A stretch of 64,000 nucleotides of DNA from Diatrype stigma. Its lineage: Eukaryota > Ascomycota > Sordariomycetes > Xylariales > Diatrypaceae. The DNA is taken from positions 372,001-436,000 of the forward strand of contig JAKJXP020000011.1 in NCBI GenBank assembly GCA_022225965.2. Reading direction: 5' to 3'. The position numbers and the translations under genes are program-made. The notes under the pieces were generated by a model. The model made no database searches and had not been told where the DNA came from. It worked only from the letters and a program-made list of their open reading frames with translations. Positions 10,785-23,268 of this stretch are shown piece after piece. Within the stretch, counting starts at the first letter, position 1. Every line of letters begins with the position of its first letter.

Positions 10785-11381
10785 TATCGTCATGTCGTCG
10801 AGGGGTCATTAACCCCTTATATACCACCCGTTGCCAAAGCACCTCAAAGGTAGGTACTACTTACTGCCACCAGAACAGGCACCGGAGGAAACCAGAAGCA
10901 TCAGCACCTGCAGACCTGGGAATGTATTGGCCTGCATGTTAGGTGGTTCCTGTCTGGCAACCTCATGCTTTCCTCTGCAGCAGAGGTGAAAGGTCAACTC
11001 GTACTTACCTCCCACCCATACATTCTGCTGTTTACTTCTGTTGGATTTGCTGACTTGAAGCAGAGGTAGGTAGTCCCGTAACTTGAAATGTGTATGAATA
11101 CGTCCCCCCAATTTGCAACTGTTTACCTCTCCCTTCCCTTTTCCTCATCTCAGTCCGCCACGTTATAGACAGTAACTGTACCCAACTACTACGACAAATC
11201 CGCCGAGATCACCATATGCAACGATTTTCGCATTGATTCTGCACTTCCATCCTTCACAAGAACCTCGCCCGCCTCTTCATGGCACCACCCCTCCCCCGTC
11301 GCCGTAGATCCTTTATGGTTTCTCCTGTTCCTTGGTTCCTCTTGCTGATGCGACCTGTACACTTTCTGCTGGTACCGACAC
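10785..11381. other. Intergenic, no gene seen
   Basis: Pyrimidine-rich sequence near 11120-11340 resembles a fungal promoter and leader for the weak gene that follows. Nothing else is recognisable. Confidence 0.4.
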
Positions 11382-12057
11382 ATGGTTCCCGCTGCCAATC
11401 GTGACTATCAGCGCATCGCCGGTTTCTCATTTGGTCTCACCTGCATCATGGTCATCTCGGTCTCGCTCAAGTTCGTTTGGGTCGGTTCCTGGGTCCAGTG
11501 CCTCGTTGTTACATGGTGTAAGTCCGAGGCCTTCATCAAAATAGCCCCTATCCAGCCCTTTTACTTATACTTTCCCTGGTAAATAACCGTCGAACTAGTC
11601 TGCGACCGAAAGTGGAAGCCCTCGAATGCTTGCAAAGAGATAATGCAAGTTGACGCCCCTCATGGAACTGCTGACTGGATCCCGTACGAGGAAGGTAAGT
11701 CCGAATAATCCTGCTTATTCACCTTGCCAAATCATGGATAATAGCCTTTGTTACCCGGCTATTCGGATTATTCGGATTCTGACATCTTCATAGATCGATC
11801 ACTGGTGCCAAGCCCCTGGAAAGCATTGGTATCAGTGGTTGTTCTTTTGGTGGCAGCCTGAGCGAGTAATTCGCTATGGACAGTACCATGGCCGAGACCT
11901 CCCGTACGCTGACTTCGTTGTCCGCTACTGGTCTGATCTCATCAACCATCCCACTTATGCTGTCTCCGGTGTTTCTCAATCCGACTATAGGCAACGTCGC
12001 TCGCAACGTTCCTCTACGAACCACACGGAAGAGCTGCCCATCATTGCTCCTCAATAG
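11382..12057 (+). CDS. Possible small spliced membrane protein, unknown
   Basis: An ATG at 11382 opens a frame with a hydrophobic stretch (about residues 13-45, Trp- and Val-rich). It meets a GTAAGT donor at 11518. A second possible exon begins after the TAG at 11599 and ends at a GTAAGT donor at 11695. A third, beginning after the TAG at 11793, holds a Trp/Tyr-rich open frame (for example WLFFWWQPE) to a stop at 12057. I could not join all three exons in one frame with confidence: exon 2 and exon 3 seem to disagree in phase. The gene could be mis-modelled, frameshifted or decayed. No family recognised. Confidence 0.3.
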
Positions 12058-12933
12058 ATGAGTACCAGACCAGACCAGAACAGACCAGAACAGATCCATT
12101 CCAATGACGTTTGCTCGCCCGCCTAGTTTCCGACGCAGGCCCAACGTCACCCGACAAGAACACCGCAACGTGCCCCGGTCAACGTACTTCCATACCCTTC
12201 TTCCTCTTCCTCTCCCCTTCTCTACATGACAAGAACACCGCAGCATGCCCCGGTCAATGCATTGCTCCTGGGATTGTCTGCTCTGGTCTGGTCCGCGCCT
12301 GTTTGGTATATGGTCTGCTCAGTACAAGGATTATCGACACGAAACACGTCGATAGGTCACGGCTTTGGCGGTCACGGTCACGGACCAGGTTCACGCACCC
12401 TGGCCTCGTTTTTGGGTCCGTCTCTCTGTATTCTATCTTCTCTTCTTAGTCGTGTCTTTCCTTTGTTGTACTTTCATTGGGAAAGGAGAAGAGAAAAGAG
12501 TATTTTCTCAGGCCTGTGTCTTGTTCGGTATATAGCTGTTAGGGGATTTGTCGACACAGAGTGAAAGGCAGAATGTAGATACTGTAGTATAGGTAGGATC
12601 TGGAAGAGCAATAAATCCTTCCCTTCTCCAAGAACTAGAGAGGGCGAAGCCCTCCATATACAGGGTCGCTGGTGGGTTACCGCTACTATAATACTATCTT
12701 ACATAAGTCCCTGACAATAGCTGGTTTTTTTCCCCTCCGGGGTTTTCCAGAGAAAAAAAGGTCGTCTGGCGCGATAACAAGCGCCTGGCCGTTCTCTCAT
12801 GAGGAAGACGGCTTGTTTTGACGAATCTCCGGGCGCCCGAAATCCATGTATTGTAAGCTCTGAAAGAAAGGGTCTCGAGGGTCGTTTTAATTGACGACAT
12901 CCATTGAAGGATCTTCAAAAGGGACGACTTCAA
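12058..12933. other. Intergenic; short direct repeats
   Basis: A GACCAGACCAGAACAGACCAGAACAG run sits at 12069-12095. An imperfect direct repeat of ACAAGAACACCGCA..TGCCCCGGTCAA occurs at about 12153-12181 and 12229-12257. Frames across it lack gene character. Confidence 0.45.
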
Positions 12934-13164
12934 CTAATTCACTCGACCCTGCAAAGCTTCGATAACGTCAATCATCTCTCGGATCATCAAATCACTTTCA
13001 TCTCCTTTGCTCTTCAATGTCTCCATCTCGTTCGTCCGCAACTGGATGACAGCAGTCAGGCCATCAATGAGTGTCTTCATCTTGGATACTTGCTCAGTCA
13101 TATCATTTCCTTGAGCCTCCACAATCGTCGAAGTCGTCGTCAGTTCTGCAATTGAAGTCGTCAT
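12934..13164 (-). CDS. Short coiled-coil ORF, unknown
   Basis: The first in-frame ATG at 13164 gives about 76 residues of likely coiled coil: regular hydrophobic spacing, rich in Met, Leu, Thr, Glu and Lys, with no Cys, Pro or Trp. The frame stays open upstream to 13263 without an ATG, and a GTAAGT donor just upstream on the minus strand (near 13280) suggests a missing 5' exon that I could not place. Function unknown; may be part of a larger or decayed gene. Confidence 0.35.
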   Translation of the reverse strand: MTTSIAELTTTSTIVEAQGNDMTEQVSKMKTLIDGLTAVIQLRTNEMETLKSKGDESDLMIREMIDVIEALQGRVN

Positions 13165-13656
13165 GTCTGTGAGTTGGGAGATCAACTTCTCTTGTGAGTT
13201 GTCTAGGTTGGCGGGCTTCTCTGGATTAGCGGGCTTGACTCGTGATGCACAGAGATCAGCCACCCCTTTTACTAACTTACCTGTATACTAGCCCAGCTGC
13301 TGCGCTATGGGAGTGGACATTCACTACACCATCTACCTAGTATCGTGCTCAAGGGGAGTGCTGAGTGGATGCCGCAGACGGAAAGAGAAGCTCGAAATGG
13401 GAATCGTTTGATTGGTGCTTGTGTTGGATGTGCCATTTCCTCTTGTTCAAACTCAGATCATTGCCGACGTACATTGGCCACCTACGTAACTCATGTACTT
13501 GGAAAGATATTAATACAGCACGTCTTGTTGACCTAAGAAAGATGAATAATACATAGTATACATTCATACAGAAAAGCGAACGCTCCGACTAAAGACATGC
13601 AGGCGTTCCGAGGCGAACCATGATATAAATATTGATAAAAAGGCACGAAAGCGACT

Positions 13657-15357
13657 TCATTCTTGAGCCACTGCCGCCTTCGCCGCTTCAGCGCCCGCTA
13701 TCCTCCCAAAAACCACGCATTCGAGCAACGACGAGCCGCCCAGCCGATTATCTCCGTGTATACCGCCCGTAACCTCGCCGGCCGCCCACAACCCCTTGAT
13801 AGGGGCCAGTCCTCGCCCGAGCACCTGCGCCCTCTCGTTGAATGCCGCGCCGCCCATGGTGAAGTGCGTGATCGGCGTGACCTTGCCGACGCAGACCTCC
13901 TCTTCCCGGTTCGCCTCCCCCGGCGGCAGCCGCCAGCGCCCGAAATTGCGCCGCCCGAAATCCGCGTCTGTCCCGGACGCGACCGCCGCCGCATACCGAT
14001 CTACCGCTTCGATTTCACGCGGGCGAAGATCTTTCACCTTCTTCTTCTCCATGAGGCCCTTGAACAGGTAGAATCCGAGGTGTCCGGCCGTGGCCTCGCA
14101 CGCCCCCGGATCCAGGAGAAGCGTGACGTCCCACTGGCGCGTTGTGGTAGCAGTGACCCCGTTGTTGTTATTTGACGGCGACAGCGTCTCCATGATGGCT
14201 TTGCTGACGACCTCTCGAGTCTCCATCTCGTTGACGAACCTCCTGCCTCCCCCCTCCTCGTCCTCGCCGCCCGCCAGCAGTATCCCGCCTTCGCCGCGCA
14301 GCACCTCCGCCGCGAGGAACTTGTACGTGGCGTATGGGTCCTTCGGATCCACGAACCCCGTGGGGTGCACCTGCACGCTATCCATATCGACAAACTGAGC
14401 GCCAGCCCTCTCGAGCAGGCCGTGCGACGCCGGGCGCGGGTCGTTGGTCGAAGGGATGCCCGCGAGGTCGGGCCGGTGCTTCGCCAGCAGCCCGTTCGCG
14501 TCGCCCGCGAAGCCGCCCGCGGCGAAGACGACGGGGCCCTCCAGCTCGTGCTGCGTCGTTGTTGTTGTTGTTGCCGTGCCATCGTTGCCGGCGACGGCGA
14601 CGTTGTAGGTCAAACCCACCACTGCCTTCGCCGCCTCATCGACGGCGAGCGACTCGACCGTCGCCGACGTGCTGAGCTGGAAGTTCGGGTTCGCGCTCAG
14701 CTGCTTGAGCAGCGTGCTGACGATGGCCATGCCCGGCGGCGTTTGGCCCGCCCCGCGATGCGTCCGCGGCAGCGAGTGGCCGCCCAGCGGCGCCACGACG
14801 CTCAGGTCGACGCCGATCTCGTCCGTGAGCCAGTGCACGGCGCTTTCGGAGCGGCTGACGAGCGCGTCGATGAGCGCTGTGCGATTGATTGCATTTGCAT
14901 TTCCTTCCGCATCCCCCTTCTCCTTCGCTGCCGCCTGTGCCTGTGCCTGTCGAAATCTCTGCCCCGCCGACCGCACCGTGTCGTCGTAGAACTTGTCGTC
15001 CACCTCGACGCCGGCGGCCTTCTGGAACCGCGTCCCCGCGCCGTTGATCCCCGACGACGCCTTGATGCTGTTGCCGCCGGGCTTGGCCGCTCGCTCGAGC
15101 AGGTGCACCCGGGCGCCGGCGCGGAGGGCCTCGTGCGCGGCGGATAGGCCGGCTAGGCCGCTGCCGACGATGATGACGGGTTTTGCGGACGCCATCGTGT
15201 GTGAGGATAGGGGTGTGCTGGTGGATTGGGAGAATATGTTTAATGCGGTCTCTAATATGTCTTGGTGGTGATAACCGTGGTATACTATGCCGAGAATGGC
15301 TGCTGCGATGCCGACGAGAAGCGTGAGAATGCAGCGTCGTAGTGAGATCATGAGCAT
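13657..15357 (-). CDS. FAD-dependent fumarate reductase (Osm1-like flavoprotein)
   Basis: One exon, 566 residues. Reduces fumarate to succinate using a flavin donor, helping to reoxidise FADH2/NADH, with relatives in cytosol, ER and mitochondria. The N-terminus has a hydrophobic segment (about residues 10-28) that could be an anchor or signal; a second Met before SAKPVIIVGSG would give a soluble form. The dinucleotide-binding GSGLAGLSAA is followed by ERAAKPGGNSIKASSGING, the typical start of the fumarate reductase/succinate dehydrogenase flavoprotein fold. The substrate-site region HPTGFVDP, the active-site Arg segment, and the C-terminal GLWAAGEVTGGIHGDNRLGGSS are present. High-GC and intronless, unlike most neighbours. 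It is divergent from the phosphatase gene at 16106. Confidence 0.92.
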   Translation of the reverse strand: MLMISLRRCILTLLVGIAAAILGIVYHGYHHQDILETALNIFSQSTSTPLSSHTMASAKPVIIVGSGLAGLSAAHEALRAGARVHLLERAAKPGGNSIKASSGINGAGTRFQKAAGVEVDDKFYDDTVRSAGQRFRQAQAQAAAKEKGDAEGNANAINRTALIDALVSRSESAVHWLTDEIGVDLSVVAPLGGHSLPRTHRGAGQTPPGMAIVSTLLKQLSANPNFQLSTSATVESLAVDEAAKAVVGLTYNVAVAGNDGTATTTTTTQHELEGPVVFAAGGFAGDANGLLAKHRPDLAGIPSTNDPRPASHGLLERAGAQFVDMDSVQVHPTGFVDPKDPYATYKFLAAEVLRGEGGILLAGGEDEEGGGRRFVNEMETREVVSKAIMETLSPSNNNNGVTATTTRQWDVTLLLDPGACEATAGHLGFYLFKGLMEKKKVKDLRPREIEAVDRYAAAVASGTDADFGRRNFGRWRLPPGEANREEEVCVGKVTPITHFTMGGAAFNERAQVLGRGLAPIKGLWAAGEVTGGIHGDNRLGGSSLLECVVFGRIAGAEAAKAAVAQE

Positions 15358-16105
15358 AGCGGTTTTAATCCGCGAACGAGTTTTGGTAAGGAGGTCATTT
15401 ATTGATAAAGAGACGCATTATGTAGGTAGATATTCACTAGAAATTCTAGGTAGATCTATTACAAACATGTAATATGAAGTCATCGGAGCGCTTGATATTG
15501 GATGTCAGACGATTCTAGGTGGTACGATGCCGAAAGCTTCGACAAAGTGGGCAGATTCCGGGCATCCATTGGAGGCGCACCACGCCGCCAACCAGGTAAA
15601 CCCCTTTTGCGACCCTGCGCCTCACTCACCATCTGGCATCTAACTAACAACCCCATAAGAAGTTGGACATGATATGCAAGTTCACTTCTGGGCTGAGACG
15701 TTGTTTCGGGGCGTTCGGAAGTTCTAGAACATCAACTTGGAGGGAAGCTTGGAGGGAAGATCTCGGGACCCCGCGCTTGAAGCTTCAAAGGTGCCGGACT
15801 GCATCCTGGTATAGCTATTAGGTAATCTGGATGGGTCCAAGATCGCGTCAATATCGGATAGACGGATCGTCTCAATATTATGATACACAAAGCTATCTTC
15901 ATGCAATTACAGCTGTATGATCGCCCCAGTTTAATTCAACTCAAATCTCAATTTTTTTCGGTGGACTCGTGAAAAGTTTCTCTTGTTCTCCAAGGCTCAT
16001 TGCTCCGTCTCATTCGTAACCGGAACCGTGTCGAAGCTGTCAATCTTGGCCAAGGTCGTCTGATCTGATGTGATCTGATCCTGGGAAAGATGGTGATGCT
16101 TTACA
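15358..16105. promoter_or_regulatory. Divergent intergenic region, flavoprotein / phosphatase
   Basis: 748 bases separate two divergent start codons. A direct repeat AAGCTTGGAGGGAAG-like pair (CTTGGAGGGAAGCTTGGAGGGAAG) lies at about 15736-15760. No RNA gene seen. Confidence 0.5.
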
Positions 16106-17071
16106 ATGCACATTCTACTCATTCGCCATGGCGAGTCGGTTGACAATGTGGCCGGTCTCTAGTAAGCATCTTTTACCAACCAACCCCAAGCTCCCGAGAC
16201 CTCTCTCCTCACCGACCGTCTGGATGGCAGTGCAGGTTCTCGCGACGCTCCTTTGACGAACCACGGAGTCCTCCAAGCGAAGCGACTGGGTAACCACCTC
16301 GCGAAACGTCGGGATGCCATAGGCCGTATCGAGAAGATCTTCACGTCCAACCTCCAGAGAGCCTATCGAACGGCCGAAGCCATCGCTGAAGCCCAGTCCT
16401 CTCTAGCAAGCAGCAGCAGTAGTAGCAGCTCCACATCCGAAGCTTCGCTAAGGGTGGTGCAGCTCCCAGAGCTTCGAGAGAAGGACTTCGGCTCGTCGGA
16501 AGGCGTGAAGTTCGGGGCGGCCAGACCAAGCGGTTCAAATGGCGATGCTCAGTCTGATTCCGAGACGCGTGATTCGATGAAGAGCCGCATTGATCGATTC
16601 CTTGACGCGCACTTAGCCCCAGCCGTCGATGCGTATGCCTCCCAAAACGTCGCTGTGGTGATAGTGGCCCATGGCATCATCCTCGGCGTGCTCCTGAGAG
16701 CTTTGCTGTCGCGGTACCCTTCGAAACAGCTGGACTCGCTGTACAAGCATGGCGAGATCCTGGCGGCTTGGAGCAACACTGGAGTCCTTCAGGCCAAAAT
16801 AGAATTATCAGGCCAGGGCAGGCCTGAAGGGTCCAACACAGAGGGGACAGAGCCTTCCAATAATAAAGGGGGCACCTCTCCGGAGCCAGCCAGAGCTCGA
16901 GCTGCTCCGGGTATGGTTGTCCAGTTCACCAACAACGTTGATCACCTACAAGGTTTGAAGAAGACTAGAGGTGGCATTGGCAGCGCGAAGTTCGACTCGA
17001 AGCAAAAAACCATGGACTCGTTCTTTGGTCCTGCATCCAAGAAGCGGAAGCTGGACGAGGGTGGAGGTTGA
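16106..17071 (+). CDS. Histidine phosphatase (phosphoglycerate mutase-like) with C-terminal PIP box and NLS
   Basis: Exons 16106-16161 and 16231-17071 give 298 residues. The catalytic RHGES is at residues 7-11, with the phosphohistidine at His8. Supporting residues are visible: the Arg in SNLQRAYRTAEAI, the Glu in ELREKDFGSSEG and the second catalytic His in VIVAHG. The region around Ser repeats (about 70-85) is a low-complexity insert. After the phosphatase fold comes a disordered tail ending KQKTMDSFFGP (Gln277-Pro286), which matches the PCNA-binding PIP-box pattern Q-x-x-hydrophobic-x-x-aromatic-aromatic. It is directly followed by SKKRKLD, a basic nuclear-localisation-like cluster. The substrate is unknown; localisation to nuclear PCNA is an inference from these motifs. 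Confidence 0.88.
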
Positions 17072-17751
17072 TTAGCCATACCATCATCCATGGACCCCCA
17101 AGAGGTCTTGCCATTACCTTAATGTAGGATAACTGGTATATGATGCCAGGATCACCGCCGCCTTCCTCTGCGGCACAGTCCCTGTTCTTTCTTGCGATGG
17201 TAAGTCAAGTACCCACCATCCATCTCCCTGCCCTTTTTTATGATGAAAAAGCATATTCACAGACCTGTTCTGAATTTCATGTGGAATCGCTTATGTCCAA
17301 CCGCTATCTGAGAACCTTACCCATTCACTATCTATCATGGACACTTTTCAAGTTCCTAGCTAATGGATGTCTACCTAGATTACCTACAACAAACGACGAT
17401 GCAGTGATAAGCATAAGCATCTGTAGACCAGTACTTGACAGCCACATATCTTCGTGCGACCGAGACATGCTGGCGACCTTGTTTATTTGATGCTGCTGTA
17501 GTATGCCACGACCCTGGGACGTAGTAGTTGCTGACACTAAACGCCACCTGATAGTGGGGTCACATACAACAACAACAACAACAGTGTCACTCAACGGTCT
17601 GAAGGCCATAGTTCGTGCCGATCTACATACAGTCATCTCGAGGTTCATTTTCGATGACTCCGCTTGATAATGCAGCGGTTACTTCGTTGATCTGTAGGCG
17701 GTCTTCTCATAGCTTTCAATGATACCTAAGAATCAAATCCTCATGCTCTAC
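17072..17751. other. 3' intergenic between convergent genes
   Basis: Contains the 3' flanks of the phosphatase and of the ATL gene, with a short ACAACAACAACAACA run at about 17567-17582. No gene seen. Confidence 0.5.
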
Positions 17752-18334
17752 TCAATCTTCTTCGGCGCCATCGGAGCTCTCTTCCCCTTCCTCCGATGGC
17801 AACACACGAGGAAACCAGCCATATTCTTCGAAGTCTACAGATAGTTCCCCAAGAGTGCCTGTGGCAACCGTAACTCCTTCGGCTTGAAGAGCAGCTGCTT
17901 GGTTCTGCGTACCTGATGGCTGTGATCTAGAATCAACGTATCAGCAGCCTTTTCTACACGCCTCCGGAATATGGGTTATCAAACCGCGGGGATATGATGC
18001 CCTTCGAGTTAATCACCCTCTGCCAAGGTACGTTTGTGTGGTTATACCGCGCACCTGGGTCCTGTGGTAGATGTTTGAGGCAAATACCCACCTGGCGTGG
18101 TCGTTGAGCTAATGTAGGAAAAGTGGTGTCGGTTAGCCAATCGAATCAGCATCTGCGAGTAGCACAAGCTCCGAGCTCCTCCCTCGTGAGATTTGAGGAA
18201 GCTGGAAAGGCATTCATACGGGTTCCTATAAGCTTTGCGATGTGTCCGTAGCTGGTCACCTTCCCGTGTGGGATCTCCCGTACCGCATTGTAGACGGCGT
18301 AGGTGAACGCTGCTGCTTCATCTGACCTCGCCAT
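17752..18334 (-). CDS. Alkyltransferase-like protein (ATL), O6-alkylguanine recognition
   Basis: Exons 18334-18220, 18108-17985 and 17926-17752 give 137 residues. ATL proteins bind O6-alkylguanine in DNA and hand it to nucleotide excision repair. The fold is that of the MGMT DNA-binding domain: IPHGKVTSYGHIAKLIGT, then PQRPRQVG, then the active-site loop. In that loop the reactive Cys of PCHR is replaced by Trp, reading NVPWQRVIN, as in known ATLs, so it cannot accept alkyl groups. SQPSGTQNQAAALQAEG completes the domain. An acidic tail (EEGEESSDGAEED) ends it. Introns 18219-18109 and 17984-17927 have GTATGA and GTTTGA donors. Confidence 0.93.
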
Positions 18335-19187
18335 ATTACCTAAAGAGTGCGTTGGGAGGCCGGTGAGCAATGGGCGATGAGCGATGGGCGACGGACAGTG
18401 GGCGATAAACGATAACCGTTGCAATCAAACTTTGACTTTTAACTTCATCGACGTGCATTTGCTTTCCGACGAATAAACTGTGCGACGCCGAGGTCTGACC
18501 TTGTGATTGGCCGATACGTCCCAGCATGACGATCAGTTCTCGTCCAGGGCCACTGTTTCCGGAATAGCTCCTGGGCGGCCCAGGACCGGGGTGCTGCAGA
18601 GCATGTTGAGGTGCATGATCCATATCTTCAACGTATCGTCGACAGTCCATCCCGCGCCTCGGAGCTCAGATATTACGCATATTACGCACCTCCCCATCCA
18701 TCCCATCGACGATCCACTTTCCATTGACAAACAATAAGTCTTTGAGCCGTAAAATGCCGCTTTACCTCCGTCCATCGCTACCGTGACGACACACACCATG
18801 ACATAATAGCCCGTTACCCCGCCCTCGAGTGATACGCGAGGTGAGGTTATAAAGGGGTTGCCAGTGTCTTCTTTCCGACACGAAGAATTTGTTTCTCCTT
18901 CTTCCTCCCGTCTTCAGAGCCCTAGAATCTACAATCAGGAACATCTTGAGAGTATACAACTTCTCACAAACACCATTCGTACGCTTCGTGTTGAGCAATG
19001 GTTCTCTCAGCCCCTAACCCCCAGCCCACTTACTAACCACAGATGTAGGAACAAACCGCTCGGTATGCAGCAGCAGCAATGGCGCTTCCGACCCGGGAGT
19101 ACGGATCCTGGACTGGTATATCCAGCAATAGTCACACCTCACGCGGGTTGACTTTGACGTGATCAAATATCAAAAACTCATCATCAG
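18335..19187. promoter_or_regulatory. Divergent intergenic region, ATL / THI4
   Basis: It includes a repeated CGATGAGCGATGGGCGACGG-like stretch near 18366-18412, directly upstream of the ATL start. A TATAAA box sits at about 18848, followed by CT-rich sequence that could be a THI4 leader. A TTACTAACCACAG acceptor-like signal ends near 19042, so an upstream leader intron is possible. Confidence 0.4.
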
Positions 19188-19471
19188 GTAAACTATCTGA
19201 GACGAGCCATGAGCCGGTGTTCGTGTCCTCCGCATCTCTTCTCCCTGTCCATCCACCCATTGCTACCTATCCATCTCTCCCCTCTGCTCCAGATAGAGAG
19301 ATGTGAGGTAGTATCATGGAGATGGGCAAGGGGACTGGATACCAAAGCGGAGGCTCGTTCTGAGATTATACGGCGTCGAACTTGATCTGGATAATACCAG
19401 CGAAAGGATCATGCTCTCTTTCCCCCGCCTCCCCTCTGTTCGTTGGGACTGTTCATACTGACTCAACTCAG
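19188..19471 (+). other. 5' UTR intron of THI4 carrying the riboswitch
   Basis: The donor CAG/GTAAAC at 19188 and the acceptor CTGACTCAACTCAG ending at 19471 bracket the TPP aptamer. In filamentous fungi TPP aptamers sit in 5' introns and control alternative splicing. Other GT sites inside, such as the GTGAGG near 19304, may be alternative donors. Confidence 0.55.
19315..19414 (+). promoter_or_regulatory. TPP riboswitch (thi box)
   Basis: The conserved aptamer halves are plain: CTGAGATTATACGG at 19360-19373 and GATCTGGATAATACCAGCG at 19384-19402, then AAAGGATCATG. The end TCATG can pair with CATGG at 19315-19319 to close P1. It lies about 105 bases upstream of the THI4 start and inside the likely leader intron. 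Known fungal homologues repress thiamine genes when TPP is bound by changing splice-site use; that mechanism is inferred here. Confidence 0.93.
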
Positions 19472-19513
19472 ATTTGATATATATCAATAATATCAATCCC
19501 GATAACCAAGTAG

Positions 19514-22066
<2,553 letters not shown>

Positions 22067-22630
22067 TCAATAGTACTTAGAAAGAGGTTTGTCAGAGACT
22101 TTGATATCGGATAGCTCCGCGAACGAAGGCTGCGTGCTCTTTCCCTCAGAATCGATGTTGACGAGCTTCCCATCTTCCAGGTACACCTCGATCCACGTCA
22201 GCGTGACTTGCGTGGCCTCCGAGCGGATGTACGGCTCGGCTTCCACATGCAAGGCCTTGAAGTCCTCATCAGCGGAAATGGCGAGGAGGCTGTCCAGATC
22301 CTTGAAGTAGTACTCGATGAGCATGTCGTTCTCGGTCACGGGGTACGGGAGCTTCAGGCTGGCTGCCAGCTCCCGGGTGCTCTTCGTGCTGAAGGCCTAC
22401 ATATCCTATTCAGTGAATCACCCAACAAATGGATACGCAATGTCTGGCGAGGGTGGGAGAAGGAGAAGAGGACGAACCATCTGGTACTTGAGAATCCCGT
22501 ACTTCTCGTGGATCTTCGCGGACTCGACGCCATGCCGTCTAGACATGAACTCGTGGAACTCTTCTTCAGAGACACCTTCGTTGCGGTAGTACGAACCGAA
22601 GAGACGAAGAACGCGCTCTGGCTTGGCCAT
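22067..22630 (-). CDS. EthD-fold (dimeric alpha/beta barrel) protein
   Basis: Exons 22630-22478 and 22396-22067 give 160 residues. The start RVLRLFGSYYRNEGVSEEEFHEFMSRRHG with a following ILKYQM is typical of EthD and related dimeric alpha/beta-barrel proteins, which in fungi often act beside oxidoreductases or polyketide enzymes. The second half repeats the pattern: DMLIEYYFKDLDSLLAISADEDF. The intron is 22477-22397 (GTTCGT donor, GTAG acceptor). No partner oxidoreductase is adjacent, so the role is unknown. Confidence 0.8.
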
Positions 22631-23268
22631 CTTGGATAAAACGGTTTGATACGAACTCAGTGTTTTCAGGCCGTTATTATGATGAACCCTCGGTTTGCGC
22701 CTAGCAAATTCTGGTCAGTTGCTGGTACGATGGTGTGCGTTTGATGTCTTCTTTGGTGGTTTGCGAGGAAGATATGAAGCATACAACACAGGAGAGGACA
22801 AGAGAAAAAGTAACGGCTCGGTCATGATGCTTTATATCGGCCATGTCGTTGGCGCTGCTGACGTGCAAGCTATGTAAAGAGAGTCACGCCAACGGTAACA
22901 GCCCTGCCACGCATTTCAGCGGAGGGATTGAGTAGCTACCAATAGCTATGATCTATGAACCAATGGGCATGCATGATATCCCGTCACGCGTTCCTAGTTG
23001 GGGATGGTTGTGAGATTTGTGCGGCACAGATGCAACTTTATGGGTATAGACAGGCATGGAAGCCCCCACCTTACGTCCAGATCGGCAAGTAGGTTTCCAA
23101 ATGAGCTCTTCAACCTATCCGAATTACTATCTCAAGATGTCCGAATGGCTCTTCCAACTTGTCCGAATGCCCTGGGCGATAATGTCTCAAGGGCAGCATA
23201 CATAAGAGTTGTTATATCCGGGAATATACTTACGGACGGTGTTTGGGGTCGGCCCTTGCTCCCGCGCT
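22631..23268. other. Intergenic, no gene seen
   Basis: Promoter side of the EthD gene and 3' side of the next minus-strand gene. Nothing else recognised. Confidence 0.5.

Noticed and set aside
14365..15147. 260-codon plus-strand frame inside the flavoprotein gene
   Set aside because: Arg/Ala-rich shadow of the FAD gene on the minus strand.
17752..18334. Active methyltransferase (MGMT)
   Set aside because: The active-site Cys is replaced by Trp, so it is an ATL.
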